This document shows positions 8,473 to 17,138 of a stretch of 49,104 bases of DNA, in pieces (position 1 is the first letter of the stretch; each line of letters begins with the position of its first letter). The DNA is from an uncultured Sutterella sp. (GTDB lineage: Bacteria > Pseudomonadota > Gammaproteobacteria > Burkholderiales > Burkholderiaceae_F): the NCBI GenBank assembly GCA_900538905.1, contig UPZS01000011.1:1-49104 (forward strand). Reading direction: 5' to 3'. Under the pieces are notes generated by a model that worked only from the letters and a program-made list of their open reading frames with translations, did not search any database and was not told the DNA's origin. Both the position numbers and the translations under genes were made by a program.

Positions 8473-9231
8473 ATGGAAAACATAACGCTTGAACTCTTGC
8501 TCTATTTAGCTGCAGGTGCCGCTTTGGGCGGCTACGTCAACGGTTTGGCGGGTTTTGGAACCGGACTGATGAGTCTCGGTATCTGGCTGCAGGTGATGAG
8601 TGTGGAAGAAGCCGTCCCGGTTGTGGCAGCTATGAGCGTTGTAAGCGGCGTGCAAAGTCTCTGGCTCACACGACAAGGCGTCAAGACGGGGCTGCATCGT
8701 CTGCCCCGCTTTCTGGTTCCCGCATTGATCGGTTTGCCGGTGGGAGCGTGGCTTCTCAATTGGATCGACGCCGCGCATTTGAAACTCGCCGTCGCCTTTT
8801 TCATGCTCTTTTATACGGCGTTTTTCCTGCTACGCGGACAGCTTGCCAAAGCGTTTACCAAAGAGCGTCCATTTTGCGACGGACTGGCCGGATTCACAGG
8901 TGGCGTCATGGGCGGCGCGGCTTCTCTATCGGGCGTTGTTCCCACAATGTGGTGTGCTTTGCAACCTTGGGACAAGTTTCAGACGAGTGCCGTTTTGCGT
9001 CCTTACAACGTCGTTATTTTGACGTTGGCCTTCATTTGGTATCTCGCTGCGGGTCATGTCTCGCTTATGACCTGGATCTTTACCGCAATCGCCTTTCCCG
9101 TCACGCTCATTTTTTCTCGCCTGGGAGTTGCTACTTTTCGTCGACTCACCGACACAATGTTTCGCAACGTGCTGGTTGCGCTGATGGTTGTGAGCGCCTT
9201 TTCGATTCTGGCGCGAGAATTTCTTGTCTAA
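8473..9231 (+). CDS. TauE/SafE-family membrane permease
   Basis: The product is 252 residues with about eight hydrophobic helices in two repeats. The glycine-rich GGYVNGLAGFGTGL near the N-terminus and the repeat GFTGGVMGGAASLSGVVPTMW are the hallmark motifs of the TauE/SafE (DUF81) family. Known members move sulfite, sulfoacetate or other organosulfur anions across the inner membrane. The substrate here is unknown. An MFS gene follows within 15 bases, so the two are probably cotranscribed. Confidence 0.85.
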   Translation: MENITLELLLYLAAGAALGGYVNGLAGFGTGLMSLGIWLQVMSVEEAVPVVAAMSVVSGVQSLWLTRQGVKTGLHRLPRFLVPALIGLPVGAWLLNWIDAAHLKLAVAFFMLFYTAFFLLRGQLAKAFTKERPFCDGLAGFTGGVMGGAASLSGVVPTMWCALQPWDKFQTSAVLRPYNVVILTLAFIWYLAAGHVSLMTWIFTAIAFPVTLIFSRLGVATFRRLTDTMFRNVLVALMVVSAFSILAREFLV

Positions 9232-9243
9232 CTGCTTTCCGTT

Positions 9244-10452
9244 ATGCAGAATCCCTACCTCTCCTACGCCTCCGCACGCCTGGCCTGCATGTTCTACTTC
9301 ATGGCGCCGGGCCTGGCCTACGGTCTTGTCACCTCGCGCATGCCTGCTCTTAAGAACATGACGGGGGCAACGGAAGGTGAACTCGGCATCATTCTGCTTT
9401 GCTTCGGATTATCGGCATTGATCGGTCTGGCATTTGCGCCGCGTTTGATCGCAAAAATCTCCGCCAAAACGACGCTTCTTGCTTCGAGTCTCGCCTGCAT
9501 GGTGTTCGTCGTTTTGGTGTCCTTTTCATCTTCAGTGTGGTTCTTCGGCATCGCGATGGCGCTGCTGGGCATCTGCATGGGCTTGTGCGACGTCACCATG
9601 AACGTGCAAGGCGTCGAAGTCGAACGCGCCTACAAAAAGAGTTCCATGAACATCCTGCACGCAGGCTACAACATCGGTGCCGCCGCTGCTGCATGTGCTG
9701 GCTCGATCTTTGCCGCCACAAATTTTGGCGTCTGGGTGAATTTTGTCTTGCCCGTTGCCATCATGGCCGGCATGCTCTGGTGGGCTGAGCCGCGATTGGT
9801 CACGGAGAACCTCGAAAAACCAGAAAGATCCGAATCATCGCCTTTGGTATCGGTCGAACCTAAAAAGCGCCTGCCGTTTCTGGTTTGGGTCTGCGGGTTG
9901 CTGTGTGTATGCTGTTATGTTTCCGAAGGCAGCGTCGGCGAATGGGGAAGTCTCTATCTTCATCAGGAAAAAGCCGCTCCCGAGTCAATCGCCGCTTTGG
10001 TTTTCGCCGGCTTTTCCATCTGTTCGCTCATGTGCCGCCTGGTTGCCGATCGTCTGCGCAACAATTTCGGTGACTTTTTGGTCAGCACGGCGGGCGCAAC
10101 GCTTGCGCTTGCCGGCATGCTGACGGTACTCTCTTCCTCAAGCTGGTCCATCTGCCTGATCGGCTACGCAATGATGGGACTGGGCCAAGCCCCGATCGTG
10201 CCGATTGCCTTTAGCCGCGCCGGTGCCATCAAAGGTGTTTCCACCGCCCGCGCCACATCGCTCGTTTCGCTTCTCGCTTATGCCGGACTTTTGTTTGCAC
10301 CCCCCGCCTTCGGCCTTTCTGCCGAACACTTCGGGCTGCACACCGCCCTTTGCGCCGTACCGGTACTTCTGACGATCACGGTTTTGCTAGCTTTCCTGCT
10401 CGGGCGTCTTATCAAACACTCTCGCGAAGACACCCAAGCGTTTGGATCCTGA
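9244..10452 (+). CDS. MFS transporter (YbjJ-like)
   Basis: The product is 402 residues with twelve predicted membrane helices, in two halves separated by a charged loop around residue 185-210. The first half has TSRMPALKNMTGATEGELG and an MGLCDVTMNVQGVEVE segment typical of the YbjJ group. The second half has CRLVADRLRNNFGD, the MFS cytoplasmic loop. The substrate is not deducible. It lies directly after the TauE-type permease. An 8-bp perfect stem (CGTTTGGA, 10439-10446, with TCCAAACG, 10458-10465) overlaps its stop codon but has no T tract. Confidence 0.83.
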   Translation: MQNPYLSYASARLACMFYFMAPGLAYGLVTSRMPALKNMTGATEGELGIILLCFGLSALIGLAFAPRLIAKISAKTTLLASSLACMVFVVLVSFSSSVWFFGIAMALLGICMGLCDVTMNVQGVEVERAYKKSSMNILHAGYNIGAAAAACAGSIFAATNFGVWVNFVLPVAIMAGMLWWAEPRLVTENLEKPERSESSPLVSVEPKKRLPFLVWVCGLLCVCCYVSEGSVGEWGSLYLHQEKAAPESIAALVFAGFSICSLMCRLVADRLRNNFGDFLVSTAGATLALAGMLTVLSSSSWSICLIGYAMMGLGQAPIVPIAFSRAGAIKGVSTARATSLVSLLAYAGLLFAPPAFGLSAEHFGLHTALCAVPVLLTITVLLAFLLGRLIKHSREDTQAFGS

Positions 10453-10537
10453 CCAGCTCCAAACGTCCGTCAATTATTGTCGCAACAACTGAGCATGCGC
10501 TAGACTTTGGAGCATCAAAACTCCGGAGGCGTTTGTC

Positions 10538-11524
10538 ATGGCCATTATTGAATCCGCAAGCCGGGATGCTCTTTTCGTCATCACCATCCTTAGGCTCATT
10601 CCCCGCAACAAATGGATCTCCACCACGGAAATCAAACAGGCGCTTGAAGAATTAGGCTACAGCGTCGAACCTCGTCGTCTGCAACGTATTTTGCGCGACA
10701 TCCACAAATGCGACGATTTGTATGTGGAATGCAACACCTCCGGGAAACCCTACGGCTATCGCCGCCGTATGCCCGACTCGGATTTGGCAGCGGACAAACT
10801 GCGGGCTCCCGAGAGTCTCCTGCTTCGTCTGGCCGAAGAACACCTCAAATATCAACTGCCCACCTCTATCATGAAGACTCTGGCGCCCCTGTTTGACTCC
10901 GCCAGACGATCACTCAAGGAAGAAGGCACCTCCGCCCGACAAAGCGCCTGGATGCAAAAGGTCGCATTCGTACCCGACTCGATCTCGCTGATGCCGCCCA
11001 GGATTCTCACACGTATCTTTGAAGGTGTTAGCGAAGGTCTTTATCGCGACTCTAAGCTTGACATTGAGTATCAAAACGTCAACGGCGAATGTAAGAAACG
11101 CACCGTTTCCCCGCTGGGGCTTGTTCAGCAAGAGCACCGTCTCTACCTGATCTGCAAGTTCGATGGTTATGACGACATCCGTCATCTGGCCCTGCACCGC
11201 ATCAAAACGGTTGAAGTGCTCGACTTCCCGGCCGATCGGCCGAAGAACTTCAGGCTGCAGGAATACATCTCTCAGCGGCACGTCAACTACAGCAACGGCC
11301 GCAAGGTTCGTTTCACCGTGGAATTCACAAACCCCGCCACCAAGACGATTCTTGAAGAAACTCCCTTTAATCGAACCCAAACCCTTGAGGAATTGCCAGA
11401 TGGCGCCTGGCGTCTGACAGCGATTATGGACGACACCGTTCTACTCGACGGCTGGGCTGCCGCATGGAAAGAAATTGCTGGCATTCGCTTCGTCGAGAAA
11501 GTGCTTATCGAGTCAATCTCTTAG
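10538..11524 (+). CDS. WYL-domain transcriptional regulator
   Basis: The product is 328 residues. An N-terminal winged helix-turn-helix region (about 10-75, with TTEIKQALEELGYSVEPRRL) precedes a WYL ligand-sensing domain (about 165-230). The WYL core is present as LGLVQQEHRLYLICKFDGYDDIRHLALHRI, with Arg-Leu-Tyr-Leu where the name-giving Trp-Tyr-Leu sits. A strong GGAGG lies 8 bases before the ATG. A candidate promoter (TTGTCG, 18 bases, TAGACT) ends about 30 bases upstream. It may control the TauE/MFS pair upstream or act elsewhere. WYL proteins respond to nucleotides or nucleic acids in known cases. Confidence 0.85.
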   Translation: MAIIESASRDALFVITILRLIPRNKWISTTEIKQALEELGYSVEPRRLQRILRDIHKCDDLYVECNTSGKPYGYRRRMPDSDLAADKLRAPESLLLRLAEEHLKYQLPTSIMKTLAPLFDSARRSLKEEGTSARQSAWMQKVAFVPDSISLMPPRILTRIFEGVSEGLYRDSKLDIEYQNVNGECKKRTVSPLGLVQQEHRLYLICKFDGYDDIRHLALHRIKTVEVLDFPADRPKNFRLQEYISQRHVNYSNGRKVRFTVEFTNPATKTILEETPFNRTQTLEELPDGAWRLTAIMDDTVLLDGWAAAWKEIAGIRFVEKVLIESIS

Positions 11525-11812
11525 CAGAAGAGGATTTTTTCGAGCCAACGGCCCCTTTGACCTTGAGTTCTTCCTCTAGGCGAGCGACAAAGTCTTCGGC
11601 GAAGCACAACGCCAAAATCGGCTTTGTCGTTCTACGGCAGTCAAATCCCCCGGCTTGAACCAGAAACAGCAGCCGAATTCATCGCTGTCGCCGAAACTGC
11701 ACGTATCGATGTCTGTCCTGACATCGGCACGATAAAGCAAACGCAACATCCAGAGGTCGAATGTTTTTTGAGATGTGCTGTACAGTTTGCTAAGTGACGT
11801 CCGGCGTGCCAT
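11505..11812 (-). pseudogene. Small hypothetical protein gene with a one-base frameshift in a G run
   Basis: On the reverse strand the frame from the ATG at 11812 reads MARRTSLSKLYSTSQKTFDL and continues coherently to FGCCFWFKPG. It then degenerates and ends near 11576. Adding one G to the five-G run (C5 at 11647-11651 on the plus strand) switches to a frame reading GFDCRRTTKPILALCFAEDF, then ARLEEELKVKGAVGSKKSSS, ending at TAA 11505-11507. The joined product would be 102 residues with a lysine-rich tail. It would overlap the end of the WYL gene by 20 bases and lie 115 bases downstream of rsgA on the same strand. I do not recognise the family. Either the gene is disrupted, or the tract is miscounted or phase-variable. 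Confidence 0.5.
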
Positions 11813-11926
11813 ATCCAATTGGCCTCTTCTTCTTTTTATTTCTATTGCGAGCATCGTACAGTCGTGTGCGTCAACGACCGTCGCTGTCGAAAAAGATCGC
11901 AAAAAGAGGTCGAAAAGGTTATGAGC

Positions 11927-12862
11927 CTATTTTTCGCACGCAGCGACAAGCTCGCAGTAGAAAGCGTAGCGTTCGGGTTGGATACGCCCTTCTGCAAGCG
12001 CAGCTTTCACGGAGCAGCCGGGCTCAGAAGTGTGCGTACAGTTGTAGAAGCGGCAACCGTCCACACAATCGGCAATATCCGGCATGGCGCGCAAAACATC
12101 AATCTTGGTGAGATGCGCAAGTCCAAATTCCTGAAACCCCGGACTATCGATGAGCGCGCTTTCTTTACCTTCGAACACGGCACTGTAGAGCGTCGTGTTG
12201 GTGGTGGTTTGCTTGCCCAAATCGAGCGCTTCGGAAAATTCCTGCGTGCGGGCCTGCGCCTCGGGGCAAAGCACGTTAAGAATAGTGCTCTTGCCCATAC
12301 CGGACTGTCCCATCAAAAGAACACGCTCGCCGGCAAATTTCGTTGACAATAGCTTACGAGCGTTTTCCGGGTCACTCAGTGCCGAAACACTGAGCGTATG
12401 CACACCTAAAACCTGAAGTGAGGACAAAAAATCTTCCGCCTCTTTCGCCTTGTCGGCCAGATCGGCTTTGTTGCGAATCACCAGCACCGGAATATCAGCC
12501 GCCTGCGCCGCCACAATCGCCTTCCAGACAAACTTCGGATTGAAAGTCGGACGGGAGGCAAAGACGCAAGCAACTAAAGTCAGGTTGCTTGCAAGCTCCT
12601 TGATGCGCCACTCATCACTTCGGTAAAGCAAATTGACACGCGGCTCGATGCTTTCTATAGCCACAACACCACCAGATGGTTGCGAGCAGGTCACAATGTC
12701 GCCTACCACCACGTCTGACTTTTTGCCGCGACGATGAGCTTCATAAATATTGCCATCTTCTGTCGTGACGTAATGGTGACGACCGTGCGTACGCGTGACG
12801 CATCCGGTGAGTCGCGAACCATCGGCAACCGTTTGCTGTGTGACCTTTCGCTGACGAGCCAT
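11927..12862 (-). CDS. rsgA: Ribosome small-subunit GTPase A
   Basis: The product is 311 residues and is a circularly permuted GTPase that checks late 30S maturation. An N-terminal OB fold (about 15-75) is followed by G4 RNKAD (about 130-134), G1 GQSGMGKST (about 184-192), a switch region with TTTNTTLY, and G3 DSPGFQEFG. The C-terminal zinc knuckle is present as C-x4-C-x-H-x5-C in DGCRFYNCTHTSEPGC. It is transcribed directly after the M48-like gene (3-base gap) and is likely cotranscribed with it. All key motifs are intact. Confidence 0.95.
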   Translation of the reverse strand: MARQRKVTQQTVADGSRLTGCVTRTHGRHHYVTTEDGNIYEAHRRGKKSDVVVGDIVTCSQPSGGVVAIESIEPRVNLLYRSDEWRIKELASNLTLVACVFASRPTFNPKFVWKAIVAAQAADIPVLVIRNKADLADKAKEAEDFLSSLQVLGVHTLSVSALSDPENARKLLSTKFAGERVLLMGQSGMGKSTILNVLCPEAQARTQEFSEALDLGKQTTTNTTLYSAVFEGKESALIDSPGFQEFGLAHLTKIDVLRAMPDIADCVDGCRFYNCTHTSEPGCSVKAALAEGRIQPERYAFYCELVAACEK

Positions 12863-12865
12863 AAC

Positions 12866-14332
12866 TTATGCCTGCTGCATAGAAAAATCGCGATGACGCA
12901 AAGCACTGGCCTCGCGCAAAATCTCGCTTTTGCGACGTAACCGAGCATCAAGCTTTTCATCACGCAGCTTGCGGCGGCGTTCGAGCGCCATGTTAAAGCG
13001 CGTGGCCTGTGTACGACGTTCATCGTTAACGGCCGAAGCCTGATTGAAACGATCACGCTGTTCGACTAGCAAAGCGGCACGGATACGATGGGTCACGTGC
13101 GGACGACGATGATTAGCAAGCGAATAGAGAATATTGGGCACAAGCGAATTGCGGTAGTCGCGGTGCAACTTGGCAATTGCGCGCACCAACGGCTTGGAGC
13201 CCACCAGGGCTACGGCGTAGGCATCTTCGTCGTAGTCGAGCAAACGGGTAAAAGCGTGTACCAGAAAGACAGCCGGATAAAGCACCACAGGAACTACTGC
13301 AATGCAAATTGCAAAAAGAAGTCCCGGATTGATGGCACCGTTGGGAATCGCCAGCGATGGTTCGATATTCAACGAAGCATAAAACCACGTCTTTTCTGAA
13401 AGAAATGCGAGTCCCCACCAAAACAATGTCGACAGACCGATGAAAAAAAACAATCGCGCAGCGTTATGGCACCGATTGATGCGACCGATAGCACAGGCAG
13501 CAACCGCACAAATTTCTTCATCTGTCAAACGAGCCAGCACATGATTGAAGATCACCAGACGGAACTTACCGCGGCGTTTGACGAAAATCGCGTTGCCATG
13601 GCGCCAGCTCTTGGGACGAGCCATGGTATAGATCTCAGCACTGTCAAGTTCCAACCGCCGCAGAAGCTTCGTAAGTCGCTCCTTAAGCGAGCCTTCTCTC
13701 AGGGGTTTGGCCTGAGCCGAGAACCCGATGATTTTGGGGGCCAGCGCAATGCGCCAGATATACCAAGCCGCCGTCAGCATCAGCGCAAACGACCACCAGT
13801 GATACGAGGCGCTTTCACAAATAACCAGCACAGCTACAAGAACCGGCGCAAGCGAACACCACCCCAGAATCAGTTCCTTGAGCGCTTTGACAAGCCATTG
13901 TTTTGCCGGCGTCTTCTCAAAACCGTATCGCTCATTGATGCGGAACTCCTTCCACCAACACAACGGAAAATCAATAAGCGCCAACACGAAGCTGATTAAA
14001 AGCGCCAGCGTGATGTGTGCGGCCAGCCCCTGCCCGCACAAAGTCGTGATACCGGCAAGCAACACAGTAAAACCGCCGCCGAAAGTCAAAAGCAATGCTA
14101 TGCCCGCGCCAATCAAAGCGGCAACAAGATCACTTTGAATGACTTCGCCCGTGTAATCAATCGCCTTACGATGTTCAGCTAAAGAGACGCGAGGCCGAAA
14201 GGCGGCCGGCACGACATTGGCCCCCGCCTCGGCGCTTTTGACCTCGGAAATGGTGAGCGCCGTATGAACGCAAACATAAAAGGCGATCAAAAGGACAAAC
14301 AGAATACTGAGAACAGACGCAATGTCGGTCAT
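12866..14332 (-). CDS. M48 (Ste24-like) family protein with a destroyed zinc site
   Basis: The product is 488 residues. About seven membrane segments surround a Ste24/CAAX-protease-like core. The family landmarks are still there: RHGNAIF (about 244-250), VIFNHVL and LTDEEICAV (about 269-277). The HExxH zinc motif, however, reads C280-A281-I-G-R284, so both histidines and the catalytic glutamate are gone. The glutamate ligand of the EYEADA block is Asp366 in DYDEDAYA. It should therefore be unable to bind catalytic zinc. The C-terminal 70 residues are an Arg/Lys-rich helical tail. The frame is intact and the gene keeps its usual place between orn and rsgA, so a non-proteolytic role is inferred. 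Confidence 0.82.
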   Translation of the reverse strand: MTDIASVLSILFVLLIAFYVCVHTALTISEVKSAEAGANVVPAAFRPRVSLAEHRKAIDYTGEVIQSDLVAALIGAGIALLLTFGGGFTVLLAGITTLCGQGLAAHITLALLISFVLALIDFPLCWWKEFRINERYGFEKTPAKQWLVKALKELILGWCSLAPVLVAVLVICESASYHWWSFALMLTAAWYIWRIALAPKIIGFSAQAKPLREGSLKERLTKLLRRLELDSAEIYTMARPKSWRHGNAIFVKRRGKFRLVIFNHVLARLTDEEICAVAACAIGRINRCHNAARLFFFIGLSTLFWWGLAFLSEKTWFYASLNIEPSLAIPNGAINPGLLFAICIAVVPVVLYPAVFLVHAFTRLLDYDEDAYAVALVGSKPLVRAIAKLHRDYRNSLVPNILYSLANHRRPHVTHRIRAALLVEQRDRFNQASAVNDERRTQATRFNMALERRRKLRDEKLDARLRRKSEILREASALRHRDFSMQQA

Positions 14333-14427
14333 GAAAAAACGATTACGAGGCGAAGCGGATACAATAACCTATTAATCTTAATGGCGTTGCGCAGGAAATG
14401 CGCTTTTTTTACACTTACTGAGCACAA

Positions 14428-14997
14428 ATGTCGGAAACGATCGAAAAAGACCCGCACTACAGCGAAAACAATCTGATTTGGCTGGACATGGAGATGACGG
14501 GCCTGCAGCCCGAAGTCAACCGTATCATCGAAATTGCATCTGTCATCACGGACGCCCAACTCAACGTTCTCGCCGAAGGTCCGGTTATTGCCATTCATCA
14601 GTCCGAAGCTGTCATGAAGTCGATGGACAGCTGGAACACCGCCACGCACGGTCGGAGCGGCCTCACAAAGCGCGTGTTGGAAAGCACAATATCCGAAGAG
14701 GAAGCCACGGACATTTGCCTGGCGCATTGGTCTCGCTTCGTGCCCGCCGGCAAGTCGCCAATGTGTGGTAATACCATCGGTCAAGATCGCCGTTTCATGG
14801 CTCGCTGGATGCCACGTCTGGAAGACTTTTTCCACTATCGCAGCATTGACGTGAGTTCCATTAAAGAACTCGTACGTCGCTGGAATCCGGCTATTATGAG
14901 TCAGTACCAGAAGTCCTCCAAACATGAAGCTTTGAGCGACATCTACGACTCGATTGCCGAAATGAAGTTTTATCGCGAAAACGTCTTCAAAATCTGA
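14428..14997 (+). CDS. orn: Oligoribonuclease
   Basis: The product is 189 residues and is a DEDDh 3'-5' exoribonuclease that finishes RNA decay by cleaving di- and short oligonucleotides, including pGpG. The first acidic pair lies in WLDMEMTGL (about 15-23), the middle block is in [11 protein letters not shown], and the catalytic His/Asp are in [12 protein letters not shown] near the C-terminus. The gene is divergent from the M48-like gene, with 95 bases between the starts. Length and motifs are normal, and it should act as a cytoplasmic dimer. Confidence 0.96.
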   Translation: MSETIEKDPHYSENNLIWLDMEMTGLQPEVNRIIEIASVITDAQLNVLAEGPVIAIHQSEAVMKSMDSWNTATHGRSGLTKRVLESTISEEEATDICLAHWSRFVPAGKSPMCGNTIGQDRRFMARWMPRLEDFFHYRSIDVSSIKELVRRWNPAIMSQYQKSSKHEALSDIYDSIAEMKFYRENVFKI

Positions 14998-15081
14998 TCG
15001 CAAATCGCAAAAAAACTTCCCAAAACTCGACGAGTTTTTAGTAAAATGGCGCACTCGTTTTCGGTTTATCCGCAAACGACC

Positions 15082-15158
<77 letters not shown>

Positions 15159-15182
15159 ATTCGCCGTTTCGGCTGGCAGAAG

Positions 15183-15216
15183 CCTCACAGGTCTTACGTG
15201 ACCCGTGAGGTTTTTT
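15183..15216 (+). terminator. Rho-independent terminator after the tRNA
   Basis: CCTCAC-A-GGTC pairs with GACC-C-GTGAGG around the loop TTACGT, with one mismatch, and is followed by six T. It lies 25 bases past the tRNA 3' end. Confidence 0.85.
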
Positions 15217-15231
15217 GCTTTTTGATGGAAA

Positions 15232-16263
15232 TCAGTGAGCAAGCGGTTTGATTTCGGCAAGATTGAACAGGAGTCGAACCGCCGTCTGCGGGGCATAAAG
15301 GCGGCTGCTTGAACGGTTCATCACGTCAACAGTGAGTTCGGTGCCAAGTGCTGCGATGCGGTAGCGAATAACGTTGCCGAGAAGCTGGTGTGAGACCACC
15401 GTTCCCTGCACCGGGCTTGAGCACGTGCCCGGATAGATGCCGCCTTGCTCCTGCACATAAATTGATTCCGGTCGCACGGCGTAAAGTCCTTTGTCTTGCA
15501 CATCAAAGATCGCTGACGCCTGCTCTTTGCTCAGAAGGTTGTAGGAACCGATAAAACGCGCGGCAAATTCGGATGCAGGAGACAAATATACCTCTTCGGG
15601 GGTACCTGTCTGCACAAACTGTCCCTTGTTCATCAGAAAAATGCGATCGCTCATCGTCATCGCTTCTTCCTGATCGTGCGTCACGAAAATCGTCGTAAGC
15701 TGCATTTCACGTTGAATCGATCGGATTTCATCGCGCAGATTACGGCGGATTCTCGCGTCAAGCGCCGAAAGCGGTTCGTCTAACAACAGAATGCGGGGCT
15801 TGACAACCAAAGCGCGCGCAAGCGCGACACGCTGACGCTGTCCGCCTGAGAGCTGGTTGGGATACTTTTTCTCGTTGTTGGTAAGTTCGACCGTGCGAAT
15901 AGCCTGCGCCACGCGATGCAATATTTCGCTCTTGGCGAGCCCCTGCATTTTGAGGCCGAAGGCGATGTTTTCAGCCGCCGTCATATTGGGGAACAGAGCG
16001 TAACTTTGAAACACCATGCCGATACCGCGTTTCTGCGGCTTGACATGCGTGATGTCTTCACCATTGACAAAGATACTGCCTTCGTCCGGCGTCTCGAGAC
16101 CGGCTAAACAGCGCAGCAGCGTTGATTTACCGCATCCCGAAGGGCCCAAGAGCGTAATGAACTCTCCCTCTTCGATCGCAAAGGAAAGATCCTCGAAAAC
16201 CTTGGACGCACCGAAATGCTTGCTAAGGCCTTTCACATCAACATAGTGGTTTGCTTGTTCCAT
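15232..16263 (-). CDS. ABC importer ATP-binding protein (PotA/FbpC-like)
   Basis: The product is 343 residues. Walker A is GPSGCGKST (40-48), then come the Q-loop VFQSYALFPNMTAAENI, the signature LSGGQRQRVALARAL, Walker B ILLLDEPLSALD and switch histidine TIFVTHDQEEA. A C-terminal TOBE-type region of about 100 residues follows. It powers the importer encoded just upstream. I chose the ATG at 16263. The frame is open to 16365, but that would overlap the permease gene. It is the last gene of a reverse-strand operon (permeases at 17979-16308). The substrate is discussed under the binding protein. Confidence 0.92.
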   Translation of the reverse strand: MEQANHYVDVKGLSKHFGASKVFEDLSFAIEEGEFITLLGPSGCGKSTLLRCLAGLETPDEGSIFVNGEDITHVKPQKRGIGMVFQSYALFPNMTAAENIAFGLKMQGLAKSEILHRVAQAIRTVELTNNEKKYPNQLSGGQRQRVALARALVVKPRILLLDEPLSALDARIRRNLRDEIRSIQREMQLTTIFVTHDQEEAMTMSDRIFLMNKGQFVQTGTPEEVYLSPASEFAARFIGSYNLLSKEQASAIFDVQDKGLYAVRPESIYVQEQGGIYPGTCSSPVQGTVVSHQLLGNVIRYRIAALGTELTVDVMNRSSSRLYAPQTAVRLLFNLAEIKPLAH

Positions 16264-16307
16264 GACTTGCTTTCTTTGTTCGGTATCGGTTAGCTCGAGG
16301 TAGTGTT

Positions 16308-17138
16308 TCAGGAAGCTTCCTTGCTGCGCTCGCGCTTGGGACGAGACAGATACATGGCAATCCACGTGAGAATCAGCGTGAGGAAGAAATATGTCGCCAC
16401 AATGGCTGCATTTAAATGTCCGCTTGTCATGCGCTTGGTGTAAAGATAAATCTGAAGCGTTTCAAAGCGTGTACCCACGAGAATGTTGGCAAAAACAAAT
16501 TCGCCCATCAAAAACGAAAAGCTCAAGAAAAGCGAGGCCAGCAACGCTCGATTGAGATTCGGCAAAATGCAGCGCATGAAGGCAGAAAAAGTGCTGGCTC
16601 CAAGCAGATGCGCGGCGTCAATCAAGTCTTTAAGATTGATGCCTTCAAGTCCGTTGGCTAGCGATCGGTACATGAACGGTACCGCGATGGTGAAATACGT
16701 GCCCACCAGAATCCAGGGCGTTCCCACAATCTCGAAAGGTTCACCGGCATAGATCTGCAGCAAACCCACGGAACTCACCACGGGCGGCACCGCAAAGGGC
16801 AAAATGATGAGAATTTCCATCAAGTCCTTGAGCTTGGGGAAGTAATAGAAGACGGCAAATACGGCAGGCAGCACAAGGAGCGTCGAAAAAGCAAGCGTTG
16901 CCAGACAAATGAAGAAGCTTCGGCCCATGGCCGCCATAAAGCGCGGGTCAGACAACAATTGCTCAAACCATCGCGTCGTGAGACCGTCAGGAAGAATGGT
17001 CGCGCCCCAGCTCGAAGAAAAGGCGTAAATCACAGTCGCTGCAATCGGAAGTAACAAAATGAGCGCCGTCACGCCGATCACGGTCTTGTGGTAGAGCTGC
17101 CAACCGCGGCTTTTATCCTGCAGATTAAAACGCGGCAT
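16308..17138 (-). CDS. ABC importer permease, second subunit
   Basis: The product is 276 residues with six hydrophobic segments. The EAA loop that docks on the ATPase reads DAAHLLGASTFSAFMRCILPNL (about 185-205). It belongs to the binding-protein-dependent permeases of the spermidine/putrescine, iron and 2-aminoethylphosphonate group. Its start overlaps the end of the first permease by 14 bases, which indicates translational coupling. The positively charged C-terminus (RPKRERSKEAS) is cytoplasmic. The ATPase gene starts 44 bases downstream. Confidence 0.9.
   Translation of the reverse strand: MPRFNLQDKSRGWQLYHKTVIGVTALILLLPIAATVIYAFSSSWGATILPDGLTTRWFEQLLSDPRFMAAMGRSFFICLATLAFSTLLVLPAVFAVFYYFPKLKDLMEILIILPFAVPPVVSSVGLLQIYAGEPFEIVGTPWILVGTYFTIAVPFMYRSLANGLEGINLKDLIDAAHLLGASTFSAFMRCILPNLNRALLASLFLSFSFLMGEFVFANILVGTRFETLQIYLYTKRMTSGHLNAAIVATYFFLTLILTWIAMYLSRPKRERSKEAS

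Noticed and set aside
10439..10465. Perfect 8-bp stem overlapping the MFS gene stop codon
   Set aside because: No T tract follows, so I do not call it a terminator. It may be incidental or stabilise the mRNA end.
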